From positions 475,120-539,119 of the forward strand of contig JAJFKT010000010.1 of NCBI GenBank assembly GCA_021773075.1: a stretch of 64,000 bases of DNA, in the 5' to 3' direction. The position numbers and the translations under genes were made by a program. Each line of letters opens with the position of its first letter. Position 1 is the stretch's first letter. The DNA is from Woeseiaceae bacterium. GTDB taxonomy: Bacteria > Pseudomonadota > Gammaproteobacteria > Steroidobacterales > Woeseiaceae. This document shows, in pieces, positions 1 through 8,520 of this stretch. The notes under the pieces were generated by a model that was given only the letters and a program-made list of their open reading frames with translations, was not told where the DNA came from and searched no databases.

Positions 1-280
1 GATGGCTGCGTCGTTTCAGGCACTGGAGACAGCGACGGGTGTCGGCATGGTGTTGCGAAACTTTGAGTTGCACAGTACCTCTGTTGGTGAAGACGCACAG
101 GGCGAAGTCACGGTTACCGTTGAGATTGACGGACATAGTTTTCGTGGCAGAGGTGCCAGCGTCGATATCGTCGAGGCCGGTTGCCGAGCCTGTCTTGAGG
201 TCATGAATCGTACCTTACGGCGCCGCGAACGTGGAGAAAGCGTCAATGAAGGCAGTGCAGCAAGCCACGCTACGGTCTAG
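1..280 (+). CDS. leuA: 2-isopropylmalate synthase, C-terminal end (partial)
   Basis: The window opens inside this gene; about 92 codons remain, ending at TAG 278-280. The translated tail matches the LeuA C-terminal allosteric/dimerisation domain that binds leucine: it has the pattern of an exchange-type segment (residues reading [15 protein letters not shown]) followed by a sheet segment with [22 protein letters not shown]. LeuA condenses acetyl-CoA with 2-oxoisovalerate, the first committed step of leucine synthesis, and the position directly before leuC, leuD and leuB supports this. The catalytic barrel lies outside the window, so nothing can be said of its active site. The leuC start lies 26 bases downstream, so the four genes probably form one operon. 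Confidence 0.85.
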   Translation, partial: MAASFQALETATGVGMVLRNFELHSTSVGEDAQGEVTVTVEIDGHSFRGRGASVDIVEAGCRACLEVMNRTLRRRERGESVNEGSAASHATV

Positions 281-306
281 TAATTAAAGATTTATCAGGA
301 AATATT

Positions 307-1707
307 GTGAGTAAACCAAGCACGCTGTTTGAAAAGGTCTGGGCCGATCATATTGTGGTTGATGAAACACCCGAAATCCCTGCCATTCTCTACGTCGACC
401 TGCACATCGTGCACGAAGTAACAACACCACAAGCGTTTTCAGTTCTTCGTGAAAATGATCTTCCGGTGCGACGGCCGGACCTGACTTTGCCAACGCTGGA
501 TCACTCCACACCGACGACGCCGGTTTCTTCTTTCAAAGACCTGCTTGTCGCGGGCGAAGGGGCTGCGAATCAGGTGCGTCAAATGGAGCAGAATTGTGAG
601 GAATTTGGTCTCGATCTGTTGGGATATGGTAGCGGTCAGCGCGGCATCGTGCATGTTATCGGCCCCGAGCTTGGCGCGACTCAGCCGGGAAAGACGATTG
701 TTTGCGGTGACAGCCATTCCAGCACGCACGGGGCATTCGGTGCCCTCGCCTTCGGAATCGGCACCACTGAAGTTGGACATGTACTGGCAACGCAATGTCT
801 GTTGCAGCGTAAACCGAAGACGCTGGCTGTCAACATCGACGGTGTGCTTCCCCGTGGAGTAACGGCCAAGGATTTGATTCTCGCCGTTATCGGCAAAATC
901 GGCGTCAATGGGGGGACTGGACACGTGATCGAGTACCGCGGCGAAGCCATCAAAGCCATGGACATGGAAAGTCGTATGACTGTTTGCAATATGTCGATTG
1001 AAGCCGGTGCCAGAGCCGGCATGATTGCGCCCGATGCGACGACGTTCGAATACCTGAAGGGACGCCCAAAGGCCCCGCAAGGCAATGCTTGGGGTGCTGC
1101 TGTAGAACGCTGGTCGCAACTGCACACCGATGATGGCGCGAAGTTCGACAAATCAGTAACGCTGGATGCCAGTGAACTGCAACCAATGGTGACCTTCGGT
1201 ACAAACCCCGGAATGGTGGTTGCCATCAACGAACCTGTGCCCGACGCAAATGATGCGAGTTTCCTCAAGGCACTCGACTACATGCAAATCGAGCCCGGCA
1301 TACCCATGACCAACAATGAGGTCGATATCGTCTTTGTTGGCAGCTGTACGAATGGTCGACTTTCGGATATCGAAGTGGTCGCAGCGATTTTGCAGGGAAA
1401 TCAAGTTGCCGTTGGTGTGCGAATGCTGGTTGTTCCCGGATCGGAACTGGTTAAAAAGGCGGCGGAAGAACGCGGTCTCGACAAGATCATTACGGCTGCA
1501 GGCGCAGAATGGCGAGAGGCTGGTTGTTCGATGTGCATCGCGATGAACGGCGATATCGTCAAACCCGGCCAGCTCAGCGTCAGTACCAGCAATCGCAATT
1601 TCGAAGGACGCCAGGGCATTGGCGCCCGGACCGTATTGGCAAGTCCCGCGACGGCAGCAGCGTCGGCAATAGCCGGGTATGTTGCGGACCCGAGGGTCTA
1701 CTCATGA
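307..1707 (+). CDS. leuC: 3-isopropylmalate dehydratase large subunit
   Basis: 466 residues, the usual LeuC length. It starts at GTG 307. LeuC with LeuD isomerises 2-isopropylmalate to 3-isopropylmalate through a [4Fe-4S] cluster. The three cluster ligands are visible at C347 (motif GSCTNGR), C407 and C410 (motif CSMC), the same numbering as in enterobacterial LeuC. Aconitase-family signatures such as [12 protein letters not shown], and [12 protein letters not shown], lie in the N-terminal third. The TGA stop overlaps the ATG of leuD in an ATGA, which suggests translational coupling of the two subunits. Confidence 0.97.
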   Translation: MSKPSTLFEKVWADHIVVDETPEIPAILYVDLHIVHEVTTPQAFSVLRENDLPVRRPDLTLPTLDHSTPTTPVSSFKDLLVAGEGAANQVRQMEQNCEEFGLDLLGYGSGQRGIVHVIGPELGATQPGKTIVCGDSHSSTHGAFGALAFGIGTTEVGHVLATQCLLQRKPKTLAVNIDGVLPRGVTAKDLILAVIGKIGVNGGTGHVIEYRGEAIKAMDMESRMTVCNMSIEAGARAGMIAPDATTFEYLKGRPKAPQGNAWGAAVERWSQLHTDDGAKFDKSVTLDASELQPMVTFGTNPGMVVAINEPVPDANDASFLKALDYMQIEPGIPMTNNEVDIVFVGSCTNGRLSDIEVVAAILQGNQVAVGVRMLVVPGSELVKKAAEERGLDKIITAAGAEWREAGCSMCIAMNGDIVKPGQLSVSTSNRNFEGRQGIGARTVLASPATAAASAIAGYVADPRVYS

Positions 1708-2288
1708 AGCCGGTGAGAAAAATTCAGTCGCGCACGGTTGTCCTGGCGACGAAAGACATAGACACGGATCAGATCATTGCTGCTCGGTTCCTGACAACGA
1801 CGACGCGCGAAGGGCTGGGCAAAAGCGCGTTCTACGACTTGCGCTTCAACAAGGACGGCAGTGAAAAATCCGATTTCGTCCTGAATAAAGCGGCAGCGAA
1901 AGCTTGCGGAATCCTTATCGGTGGGAATAATTTTGGTTGTGGTTCGTCCCGTGAGCACGCTCCGTGGGCACTGCTTGATTACGGGTTCGAAGCCGTTATC
2001 TCCACCGAGATTGCGGATATATTTCGCAACAACGCATTGAAAAATGGACTGCTTGCGATTGTCGTCGACACAGACACACACCAGTGGCTTCTCGACAACC
2101 CGGGTGTGGACATCACAATCGACGTCGAAGCAGCGACCATTGCTTTGCCGAACGGATCCATCATTGAATTTGAAATTGACGGATTTGCCCGGCACTGCCT
2201 TGTTGAGGGCCTGGACCAATTGGGCTTCCTGCGGCAGAAATCGGCTGAAATCGAATCATTTGAGGAGAATCGACCTTGGAAGCCGTAA
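1704..2288 (+). CDS. leuD: 3-isopropylmalate dehydratase small subunit
   Basis: 194 residues when begun at ATG 1704, inside the ATGA overlap with leuC. A longer reading frame back to 1509 only duplicates leuC sequence in another frame and is rejected. LeuD is the swivelling small subunit of isopropylmalate isomerase; the segments [13 protein letters not shown] near the N-terminus and [18 protein letters not shown] in the middle are the substrate-recognition and conserved Ser-Arg loops of the family. It ends at 2288, 13 bases inside leuB, again pointing to coupled translation. Confidence 0.96.
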   Translation: MKPVRKIQSRTVVLATKDIDTDQIIAARFLTTTTREGLGKSAFYDLRFNKDGSEKSDFVLNKAAAKACGILIGGNNFGCGSSREHAPWALLDYGFEAVISTEIADIFRNNALKNGLLAIVVDTDTHQWLLDNPGVDITIDVEAATIALPNGSIIEFEIDGFARHCLVEGLDQLGFLRQKSAEIESFEENRPWKP

Positions 2289-3337
2289 TCACGCTGCTGC
2301 CCGGAGATGGCATCGGTCCGGAAGTGACCGATAGTGCAGTTGCCGTGCTGTCCGAGGTCGCCAGCCAATTCGATCACAATTTCAATTTCGACACGCAACT
2401 GATCGGCGGCGCGGCGATTGACGCACGCGCTGACCCACTACCAGCAGCTACAATTGCAAGTTGCGAGGCCGCCGACGCCGTTTTTCTCGGTGCTGTAGGG
2501 GGACCGAAATGGTCCGATCCGAATGCGAAGATTCGGCCAGAACAAGGCTTGCTCAAACTACGTGCTGTACTGGGTGTGTATGCGAATATCCGCCCGGTAA
2601 AAGTCTATGCGGAGCTGGTCGGCGCCTCGCCGCTGCGCCCTGAAATTCTCGCTGGCGTCGACATGATTGTCGTCCGGGAATTAATCGGTGGCATCTATTT
2701 TGGCAAGAAGACCCGCGACGCAACCACGGCAAGCGACCTGTGCACTTATAGCGTGGATGAAATCGAGCGCATTTTGCGGGTGGCGGCAAAATTGGCCTCA
2801 GGCCGCGATGGAAAAATCTGCTCGGTCGACAAGGCGAACGTGCTTGAGACGTCTCGTTTGTGGCGTGACGTAACTGATCGCCTCATACCGGCAGAGTTTC
2901 CGAATATTGAGCTTGAGACGCTGTTGGTCGATGCGGCCGCTATGCACCTCCTGAGCCGCCCTGCCGATTTCGACGTCATCGTTACCGAGAACATGTTTGG
3001 CGACATCCTGACTGACGAAGCCTCGATGTTGGCCGGATCACTGGGTATGCTGCCCTCCGCGTCGATTGGCGACGGAGTGTGTGGTCTTTACGAGCCTATT
3101 CATGGCTCCGCGCCGGATATTGCGGGACAGGGAATCGCCAACCCCTGCGCTGCCATAGCCAGCGTAGCAATGCTGCTCCGCCACAGCCTTGGATTGGAAA
3201 ATGAAGCTGTCGCTGTTGAGCGAGCTATCGGGCGAGCTATTTCAGCCGGTGCGCGCACCGCGGACATTGTTAGCAGTGGTGAAACTCGCATATCGACTAG
3301 CGCAATGTGCAACGAGATAATTCGCGCACTGGATTAA
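2276..3337 (+). CDS. leuB: 3-isopropylmalate dehydrogenase
   Basis: 353 residues. The start is TTG 2276, which gives the standard N-terminus [11 protein letters not shown] a few residues in. A GAGGAG Shine-Dalgarno at 2262-2267 sits 8 bases upstream, inside leuD. LeuB oxidises and decarboxylates 3-isopropylmalate with NAD to give 2-oxoisocaproate. Seen motifs: the RPVKVYAEL stretch, [12 protein letters not shown] substrate segment, the Lys of VDKANVLE and the acidic metal site in [13 protein letters not shown], then the NAD loop [12 protein letters not shown]. It ends the leu cluster and converges on metB with a 15-base gap that contains no hairpin I can see. Confidence 0.97.
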   Translation: MEAVITLLPGDGIGPEVTDSAVAVLSEVASQFDHNFNFDTQLIGGAAIDARADPLPAATIASCEAADAVFLGAVGGPKWSDPNAKIRPEQGLLKLRAVLGVYANIRPVKVYAELVGASPLRPEILAGVDMIVVRELIGGIYFGKKTRDATTASDLCTYSVDEIERILRVAAKLASGRDGKICSVDKANVLETSRLWRDVTDRLIPAEFPNIELETLLVDAAAMHLLSRPADFDVIVTENMFGDILTDEASMLAGSLGMLPSASIGDGVCGLYEPIHGSAPDIAGQGIANPCAAIASVAMLLRHSLGLENEAVAVERAIGRAISAGARTADIVSSGETRISTSAMCNEIIRALD

Positions 3338-3352
3338 ACGGCTGGACTTAGC

Positions 3353-4549
3353 TTAGGCGCTGACTACCGCGACTTGTGCCAGTACGCTTGATTTGCGTGC
3401 GGCTTCCAGCCCTGCAAGCAAGTCTGCGACGAGGTCCTCCCCGCCCTCCAAACCGACAGACAGTCGAATCAGGTTGCGCCCGATGCCCGCCTCTTTCAAC
3501 ACTTCCGGACACACGGGTGCATGCGTCATGGTTGCCGGATGACAAACCAGGCTCTCCACGCCACCCAATGACTCTGCCAATGAGAAGAAATTAAGGCTGG
3601 TCAGAAAAGTTCTAACAGCCTCTTCGTCGCCGTCAATCTCAAAACTCACCATGCCACCAAAGCCACGCTGTTGGCGTTTGGCGATGTCATGTCCTGGGTG
3701 TGATTCGAGGCCCGGGTAATAAACACGGCCGACCAGCTCGTGGTCGCTAAGTACATCGGCGATTAGCGCTGCACTTTCCTCGTGCTGCTTAATGCGTGGG
3801 AATAAAGTACGAATTCCCCGTAGCGTCAGAAAGCTGTCGAACGGCGCGCCGGTTATGCCAATACAATTAGCCCAGTAAGCGAGTTTCTCAGCGAGTTCAT
3901 CAGTGGCTGCGACGACACACCCACCAACAACATCGCTGTGGCCGTTGATGTATTTTGTTGTGGAGTGAATGACCAGATCAGCACCGAACTCAATCGGATT
4001 TTGTAGCGCTGGCGACAGGAATGTATTGTCGACGGCAAATAATGCGCCGGCTTCTTTGGCGATGGCAGAAATCTTTTCGATGTCGACGATACGCAGTAAG
4101 GGGTTTGACGGCGTTTCAGAGAGCACGATTTTTGGCTTGCACTTACAGGCTTCGATAAGGGCTTGTGTGTCGGTCTGGTCAATGAAGCGGACGTTGAAGA
4201 GACCTTTTTTCGATTGCTGATCGAATAGCCGATACGTGCCACCGTAGCAGTCGTGCGGTGCGATGATTGTGTCACCGGGTTGCAGCAACTGCGTCAGGAG
4301 CGTCAAAGCGGCCATCCCGGACGACGTTACAACAGCGCCCGCACCACCTTCGAGCTCTGTAAGAGCGTCGGCCAATGCGTCACGGGTGGGGTTTCCAGAT
4401 CGCGTGTAGTCGTACTTCCGCGGCTCAGCGAAGCCTGCAAATGTGAAGTTCGATGACAGATGAAGTGGCGGTACAACCGCGCCGTGTTGCGTGTCTGATT
4501 CAATAGACGCACGAACAGCTCTGGTCGCTTTGCTTGCTGAGGAAGTCAT
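3353..4549 (-). CDS. metB: Cystathionine gamma-synthase / trans-sulfuration PLP enzyme
   Basis: 398 residues, fold type I PLP enzyme of the Cys/Met metabolism family. The PLP-binding lysine is K199 in HSTTKYINGHSDVVGG, and the cofactor-ring Asp lies in FAVDNT (D174). The YDYTRSGNPTR motif near residue 46 is the phosphate-binding tyrosine region of the neighbouring subunit. The family includes cystathionine gamma-synthase, beta-lyase, gamma-lyase and O-acyl-homoserine sulfhydrylase, which motifs alone separate poorly. A SAM-I riboswitch in the leader argues for a methionine-synthesis role, so metB is preferred. The ATG at 4549 has GGAG about nine bases upstream. It is a single gene, convergent with leuB. 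Confidence 0.85.
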   Translation of the reverse strand: MTSSASKATRAVRASIESDTQHGAVVPPLHLSSNFTFAGFAEPRKYDYTRSGNPTRDALADALTELEGGAGAVVTSSGMAALTLLTQLLQPGDTIIAPHDCYGGTYRLFDQQSKKGLFNVRFIDQTDTQALIEACKCKPKIVLSETPSNPLLRIVDIEKISAIAKEAGALFAVDNTFLSPALQNPIEFGADLVIHSTTKYINGHSDVVGGCVVAATDELAEKLAYWANCIGITGAPFDSFLTLRGIRTLFPRIKQHEESAALIADVLSDHELVGRVYYPGLESHPGHDIAKRQQRGFGGMVSFEIDGDEEAVRTFLTSLNFFSLAESLGGVESLVCHPATMTHAPVCPEVLKEAGIGRNLIRLSVGLEGGEDLVADLLAGLEAARKSSVLAQVAVVSA

Positions 4550-4668
4550 TTTTTCGGTCTCCGCTTAAGTGTTCCGTAGCTAAAACTGCTTTGCTCATCG
4601 GAACCCTGCGAAGCCCGCAAGGGAGGGGTGTACTGCCCTTCGCCCGCGAACGGGTTGTTGCAGTTACC

Positions 4669-4792
4669 CTCATCATTCGATGCCCTCAGAAATCTGAGTT
4701 CAGCATCGCAGGAGTTGGCACCTTTTCAGAATGGTTAGTTCTGAAGGTTGCCCCGGCGTCGTTGGGCCTATCCCTCGACCGGTCTCGATGAG
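4669..4792 (-). ncRNA. SAM-I (S-box) riboswitch in the metB leader
   Basis: Read on the minus strand, this 124-base segment contains the S-box core in the right order: CTCATC closing strand (4792-4787), GAGGGATAGGCCCAACGA, the GCCGGGGCAACC block, the GGTGCCAACTCCTGC block, a variable P4-like hairpin, and a GATGAG strand (4674-4669) that closes P1. S-box RNAs bind S-adenosylmethionine and lower expression of methionine genes; placement 120 bases before metB fits. Downstream, the 7-mer CGATGAG recurs at 4600-4594 and can pair with the same CTCATCG strand, so it is a likely switching partner. A CCCG-UUCG-CGGG tetraloop hairpin lies between. No U-tract is seen, so control may be translational. 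Confidence 0.9.
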
Positions 4793-4802
4793 TTTTGCGA
4801 AG

Positions 4803-4830
4803 TTTATGGGCGAACACAGGGGCGCGTCAA
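4803..4830 (-). promoter_or_regulatory. Predicted sigma70 promoter for the metB transcript
   Basis: On the minus strand TTGACG (4830-4825) is followed after 16 bases by CATAAA (4808-4803). Transcription would begin about 7 bases later, just before the first strand of the SAM-I aptamer at 4792, so almost the whole leader is riboswitch. An alternative -10, TAAACT, gives 18-base spacing. Confidence 0.6.
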
Positions 4831-4896
4831 GGACTTGTGACACCTAATTTTTGTCTCATCTGAAACTGTCCGTATTCGCTTGCTTTTTATAAAGCC

Positions 4897-4930
4897 TTGC
4901 ACTAGTGTAATAACTCATTAATACACTGGT
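4897..4930 (+). promoter_or_regulatory. Predicted promoter and palindromic operator of the his operon
   Basis: An imperfect 30-base palindrome fills 4901-4930: left arm ACTAGTGTAATAA, right arm TTAATACACTGGT, 11 of 13 positions symmetric, spacer CTCA. Within it lies a plausible promoter, TTGCAC (4897-4902), 16 bases, TAATAC (4919-4924). The palindrome therefore covers the -10 and the start point, as autoregulated TrpR-type operators do, and the CTAGT core resembles the TrpR half-site. A second promoter, TTGCTT-N17-TAGTGT, starts slightly upstream. With the first promoter the leader would be only about six bases. The natural ligand of the regulator would be histidine or a histidine-pathway signal; this is inference. 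Confidence 0.65.
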
Positions 4931-4936
4931 ACAATC

Positions 4937-5242
4937 ATGAAGCCCAATAGAAACGAATCGAATCGCAAGCAACACCGCGCACAGGAAGATCTTTTCGAAG
5001 CAATATTCGCTTTGCAAGAGACACGTGAAGTGCGTCTGTTTTTCGAGGATTTATGTACGCCCGCCGAACTTCAGGCATTAGTAGACCGCTGGCAAGTGGT
5101 TGAACGTCTGCAGGAAGACCTGCCCTACAGAAAAATCCACGATCTTACGGGCGTTAGCGTCACAACTATCGGTCGCGTTGCTCGCTGCCTTAGTGATGGT
5201 TCTGGCGGCTATCAGACAGCGATCGACAGAATTTCCCACTAA
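4937..5242 (+). CDS. hisR: TrpR/YerC-family regulator, probable histidine operon repressor
   Basis: 101 residues, close to TrpR in size and helical layout. The C-terminal half carries the family helix-turn-helix, LPYRKIHDLTGVSVTTIGRVARCL, with the preceding CTPAELQALVDRWQVVERL helix typical of the TrpR/YerC/YecD group. It is the first gene of the his cluster, nine bases before hisG, and an operator-like palindrome overlaps its own promoter. TrpR-family regulators called HisR have been proposed for histidine operons in Xanthomonadales, and context supports that here. The function as repressor and the co-ligand are inferred, not seen. No clear Shine-Dalgarno precedes the ATG. Confidence 0.8.
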   Translation: MKPNRNESNRKQHRAQEDLFEAIFALQETREVRLFFEDLCTPAELQALVDRWQVVERLQEDLPYRKIHDLTGVSVTTIGRVARCLSDGSGGYQTAIDRISH

Positions 5243-5251
5243 GGAATCCCA

Positions 5252-6154
5252 ATGCAGCACTCAGAGCAGCGCATAAAAATTGCGGTGCAAAAAACCGGCC
5301 GCCTTACTGATCATTCAATCGATTTGTTGGAACGCTGCGGCCTCAAGGTTACCAAGAGTAAAGATCAACTGATTTGCTATGGCGAAAATATGCCAATCGA
5401 TTTGCTGCTGGTCAGAGACGACGATATTCCAGGCCTTGTGAGTGACGATGTCTGCGACCTCGGCATTGTCGGGCTCAATGTTGTTGAGGAAAAGCGCTTA
5501 ATACTGGAGCAAGAGGGCTCAAAGGGTCTGTTCAAGCAAATATTCGAGCTTGAATTTGGTCACTGCCGGCTCTCGATCGCCGCACCCGATGGGATCGACT
5601 TTGATGGACCGAGATCATTAGAAAATACAAAAATTGCAACAAGTTATGTCGGTTTATTAAAGGATTACCTTAATAAAAATCACATCGCAGCTGAGCCTGT
5701 TTTCTTCTCTGGTGCTGTGGAAATTGCGCCAAAGCTCGGGCGCGCCGACTATATTTGCGATCTCGTATCCTCCGGCGGGACTTTGCGAGCCAACGGACTG
5801 CGGGAAGTGGCCGTACTGTTGGAAAGTGAAGCGGTGGTCATCCAGACTCTCGCGCCGTTGGGGGCCGAAAAACAAGCGCTCGTCGATAAGATCATCCAGC
5901 GATTGGATGGGGTCCTGAAGGTCCATGACAGCAAGTACATCATGCTGCACGCCCCACGCGCAGCACTTTCCGAGATTAGAGACCTGCTACCCGGTTCCGA
6001 AGCTCCGACTGTGATGCCACTGGAAGGCAGCGCCGACAAAATTGCTATTCACGCAGTTTGCCGCGAGAACGTGTTTTGGGAAACCCTGGAAAACCTCAAG
6101 GCGGCAGGTGCAAGTTCGATTCTCGTGCTACCTGTCGAGAAAATGCTGGCCTGA
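5252..6154 (+). CDS. hisG: ATP phosphoribosyltransferase (long form)
   Basis: 300 residues, the length of the long HisG type that carries its own C-terminal regulatory ACT-like domain and needs no HisZ. It catalyses the first step of histidine synthesis, joining ATP and PRPP, and is feedback inhibited by histidine. The N-terminal KIAVQKTGRL segment, DLGIVGLNVVEE and the PRPP loop region DLVSSGGTLRANGL are visible. The last ~75 residues (from about LHAPRAALSEI) form the regulatory domain. AAGGA lies upstream of ATG 5252. hisD begins two bases after its stop. Confidence 0.96.
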   Translation: MQHSEQRIKIAVQKTGRLTDHSIDLLERCGLKVTKSKDQLICYGENMPIDLLLVRDDDIPGLVSDDVCDLGIVGLNVVEEKRLILEQEGSKGLFKQIFELEFGHCRLSIAAPDGIDFDGPRSLENTKIATSYVGLLKDYLNKNHIAAEPVFFSGAVEIAPKLGRADYICDLVSSGGTLRANGLREVAVLLESEAVVIQTLAPLGAEKQALVDKIIQRLDGVLKVHDSKYIMLHAPRAALSEIRDLLPGSEAPTVMPLEGSADKIAIHAVCRENVFWETLENLKAAGASSILVLPVEKMLA

Positions 6155-6156
6155 CG

Positions 6157-7461
6157 ATGACGCTCCCGATACACATATGGCAGAGCCTTAGCGCGGAGCA
6201 ACAAACCGGCCTGTTGCAACGCCCAGCTGTCGCCGACGATAAAGCAACGCGCAAAGATGCTCAGAGCATCGTCGCAAAGGTGCGAGCCAACGGAGACAAA
6301 GCGCTTGCAGAGCTGACACAGCGCCTCGATCAGGCGAAGGTCACCGAGTTGCGAGTCGGGAAAGCAGAAGTTGATTCGGCAATATTAAGTCTTACTGACT
6401 CGCAATTGGCCGCCATTGATCTGGCAATTCAGAACGTCCACAAATTTCACGAGCGACAGTTGCCGGTTGATATTCGAGTGGAGACCATGCCCGGCGTAGT
6501 TTGCGAGCGAATCAGCCACGCTATCGACTCCGTCGGCCTGTACGTCCCGGCGGGCACAGCCCCGCTGCCATCGGCGGCCATCATGCTAGCGGTACCCGCT
6601 ACCATCGCAGGTTGCCGCAATACTATTCTCTGCACCCCGCCTCGCCCCGACGGTTCGGCAGATCCTGCGGTATTGGTTGCAGCATCGCGCGCCGGAGTCG
6701 ACGAGATATACAAGGTAGGCGGTGCTCAGGCGATAGCGGCCATGGCCTACGGCACTGAGTCTGTGCCCAAGGTTAGTAAAATTTTCGGCCCCGGCAATGC
6801 CTGGGTAACCAGTGCAAAATCAATTGTCAGTGCAGATCCTGACGGCGCGGCGATCGACATGCCAGCCGGTCCATCCGAAGTTTTAGTAGTAGGCGATGCG
6901 AGCGCGTCGGCCGAATTTGTTGCCGCGGACCTGTTATCACAGGCCGAGCATGGCGCAGACTCACAAGTCATATTCCTGACCGATAGCGCGGCTCTCGCTG
7001 CTGCTGTGAATGACGAGCTTGCCAGCCAAATCGAATCTCTGTCGCGCGCGGCAATCGCGCGGCTTGCGCTGCAGAATTCGAGACTGATTGTCGTAGAGAG
7101 TATCGAGACCGCCATCAGCATTAGCAATCGATATGCACCGGAGCACCTGATTCTACAAATCGAAGACCCCAGGACCGTGCTGTCTGGCATTCGAAATGCG
7201 GGCTCAGTTTTTGTCGGGCGCTGGACGCCCGAATCCGTAGGAGATTACTGCAGCGGTACAAATCACGTGCTACCAACGTATGGCTACGCCAAAACGTACA
7301 GCGGGCTGGGCGTTGATCAGTTCTTGCGGCAGATGACCATTCAGGAGCTCAGCCGTGAGGGTCTGATGCAACTGGGTGATGCTGTTATTAGTCTGGCCGG
7401 ACTCGAAGGACTCGACGCTCACGCCGCGGCCGTAAGTCGCCGCTTGCGAATGCCATCATGA
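6157..7461 (+). CDS. hisD: Histidinol dehydrogenase
   Basis: 434 residues from ATG 6157; an upstream extension in the same frame only overlaps hisG and is not used. HisD oxidises L-histidinol to histidine in two NAD-dependent steps with a bound zinc. Visible family features are VGLYVPAGTAPLPSAAIMLAVPA, the GPGNAWVTSAK signature, DMPAGPSEVLVV, and the catalytic YAPEHL (Glu-His) motif, followed by GDYCSGTNHVLPT. Its stop overlaps the ATG of hisC in an ATGA. Confidence 0.97.
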   Translation: MTLPIHIWQSLSAEQQTGLLQRPAVADDKATRKDAQSIVAKVRANGDKALAELTQRLDQAKVTELRVGKAEVDSAILSLTDSQLAAIDLAIQNVHKFHERQLPVDIRVETMPGVVCERISHAIDSVGLYVPAGTAPLPSAAIMLAVPATIAGCRNTILCTPPRPDGSADPAVLVAASRAGVDEIYKVGGAQAIAAMAYGTESVPKVSKIFGPGNAWVTSAKSIVSADPDGAAIDMPAGPSEVLVVGDASASAEFVAADLLSQAEHGADSQVIFLTDSAALAAAVNDELASQIESLSRAAIARLALQNSRLIVVESIETAISISNRYAPEHLILQIEDPRTVLSGIRNAGSVFVGRWTPESVGDYCSGTNHVLPTYGYAKTYSGLGVDQFLRQMTIQELSREGLMQLGDAVISLAGLEGLDAHAAAVSRRLRMPS

Positions 7462-8519
7462 GTATCGTCAAACTGGCTCGACCCGAAATACAGACGATGA
7501 AACCGTACGAGGCTGCGATTCAGATCGATGACACCGTTCGGCTCAATGCGAACGAGTCGCCCGAGATCAGCCCGATCGGTAATTTCCGACGGCCGCTAAA
7601 CCGTTACCCGGAGGTACGGCCGAGGGGTTTACAGAGCAAGTTAGCCGACCGCTTCGGCTGTGCACCGCAGCAACTACTGGTCACCCGCGGCTCCAGCGAA
7701 GCTATTGATCTGCTTATTCGAACTTTTTGTGCTGCGGGTCAGGACAATATCGTGACCCCAACTCCGTCGTTCTCCATGTACTGGCACTATGCACGGATTC
7801 AGGCGGCAACCGTGATCGAAGTCCCTACTTTCGCGGAAAACGACTTCGCCATCGATATTGACGCGGTGTTAGCGGCTTGTAAGCCCTCTTCAAAACTCGT
7901 ATTCGTCTGTTCACCGAACAATCCGACCGGAACACCGCTTTCCAAAGACGACATTATCCGGCTACTCGAAGGGCGGGACGGAAAGTCCGCCGTGGTCGTT
8001 GATGAAGCTTATGTGGAGTTTGGCAGCGAGGGATCGGTGATCGACCTGGTCGATCACTTCCCGAACCTCCTGGTATTGCGCACGCTGTCAAAAGCACTCG
8101 GGTTTGCTGGCGCCCGTTGCGGTGCTGTTGCCGGGCCTGAGGGTGTCATCCGGCTGCTAAACGCTGTTCAATCGCCCTACGCGCTCGCGACACCTGTCGT
8201 TGAATGTGTCGAGGATGCATTGGCCGCTGAACAGCTCGCACTGGCTGAAAAAGCGGTAGAAAAAATAGTGAGCGAACGCGAACGGATCATGAGTGCGATC
8301 GAATCCTATGCCTTTGTTAGCAAAGTATGGCCAAGCCAGGCTAATTTCTTCCTGGCGCGTTTCCGCGACGCCGATGGGGTGATGCAGCACTGCGCGAAAA
8401 ACAATGTCCTATTGCGCCACTTCGGCGGAGCTTTATCAGATTGCATTCGAATTACTGTCGGAAGCGCTTCCGATAACGATTGTTTGTTACGTGCCTTGGA
8501 TACGCTGACGGAGTCCTGA
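7458..8519 (+). CDS. hisC: Histidinol-phosphate aminotransferase
   Basis: 353 residues, class I/II aminotransferase. It converts imidazole-acetol phosphate to histidinol phosphate with glutamate as amino donor. NANESP near the N-terminus, CSPNNPTGTPLS, VVDEAYVEF and the PLP-lysine motif LRTLSKALGFAGARCG are all visible. The start overlaps hisD by four bases and hisB follows after one base, so it is tightly packed in the operon. The family can overlap in substrate with aromatic aminotransferases, but its place among his genes makes HisC the straightforward call. Confidence 0.95.
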   Translation: MSIVKLARPEIQTMKPYEAAIQIDDTVRLNANESPEISPIGNFRRPLNRYPEVRPRGLQSKLADRFGCAPQQLLVTRGSSEAIDLLIRTFCAAGQDNIVTPTPSFSMYWHYARIQAATVIEVPTFAENDFAIDIDAVLAACKPSSKLVFVCSPNNPTGTPLSKDDIIRLLEGRDGKSAVVVDEAYVEFGSEGSVIDLVDHFPNLLVLRTLSKALGFAGARCGAVAGPEGVIRLLNAVQSPYALATPVVECVEDALAAEQLALAEKAVEKIVSERERIMSAIESYAFVSKVWPSQANFFLARFRDADGVMQHCAKNNVLLRHFGGALSDCIRITVGSASDNDCLLRALDTLTES

Positions 8520-8520
8520 G

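Noticed and set aside
439..1125. 228-codon open frame antisense to leuC (minus strand)
   Set aside because: It is a shadow of leuC in another frame; no ribosome site and no recognised motif.
1509..1703. Upstream extension of leuD
   Set aside because: It lies wholly inside leuC in another frame; ATG 1704 gives the standard LeuD N-terminus and the ATGA coupling.
4594..4625. Intrinsic terminator as the metB expression platform
   Set aside because: The CCCTTGC/GCAGGG hairpin there has no following U-tract.
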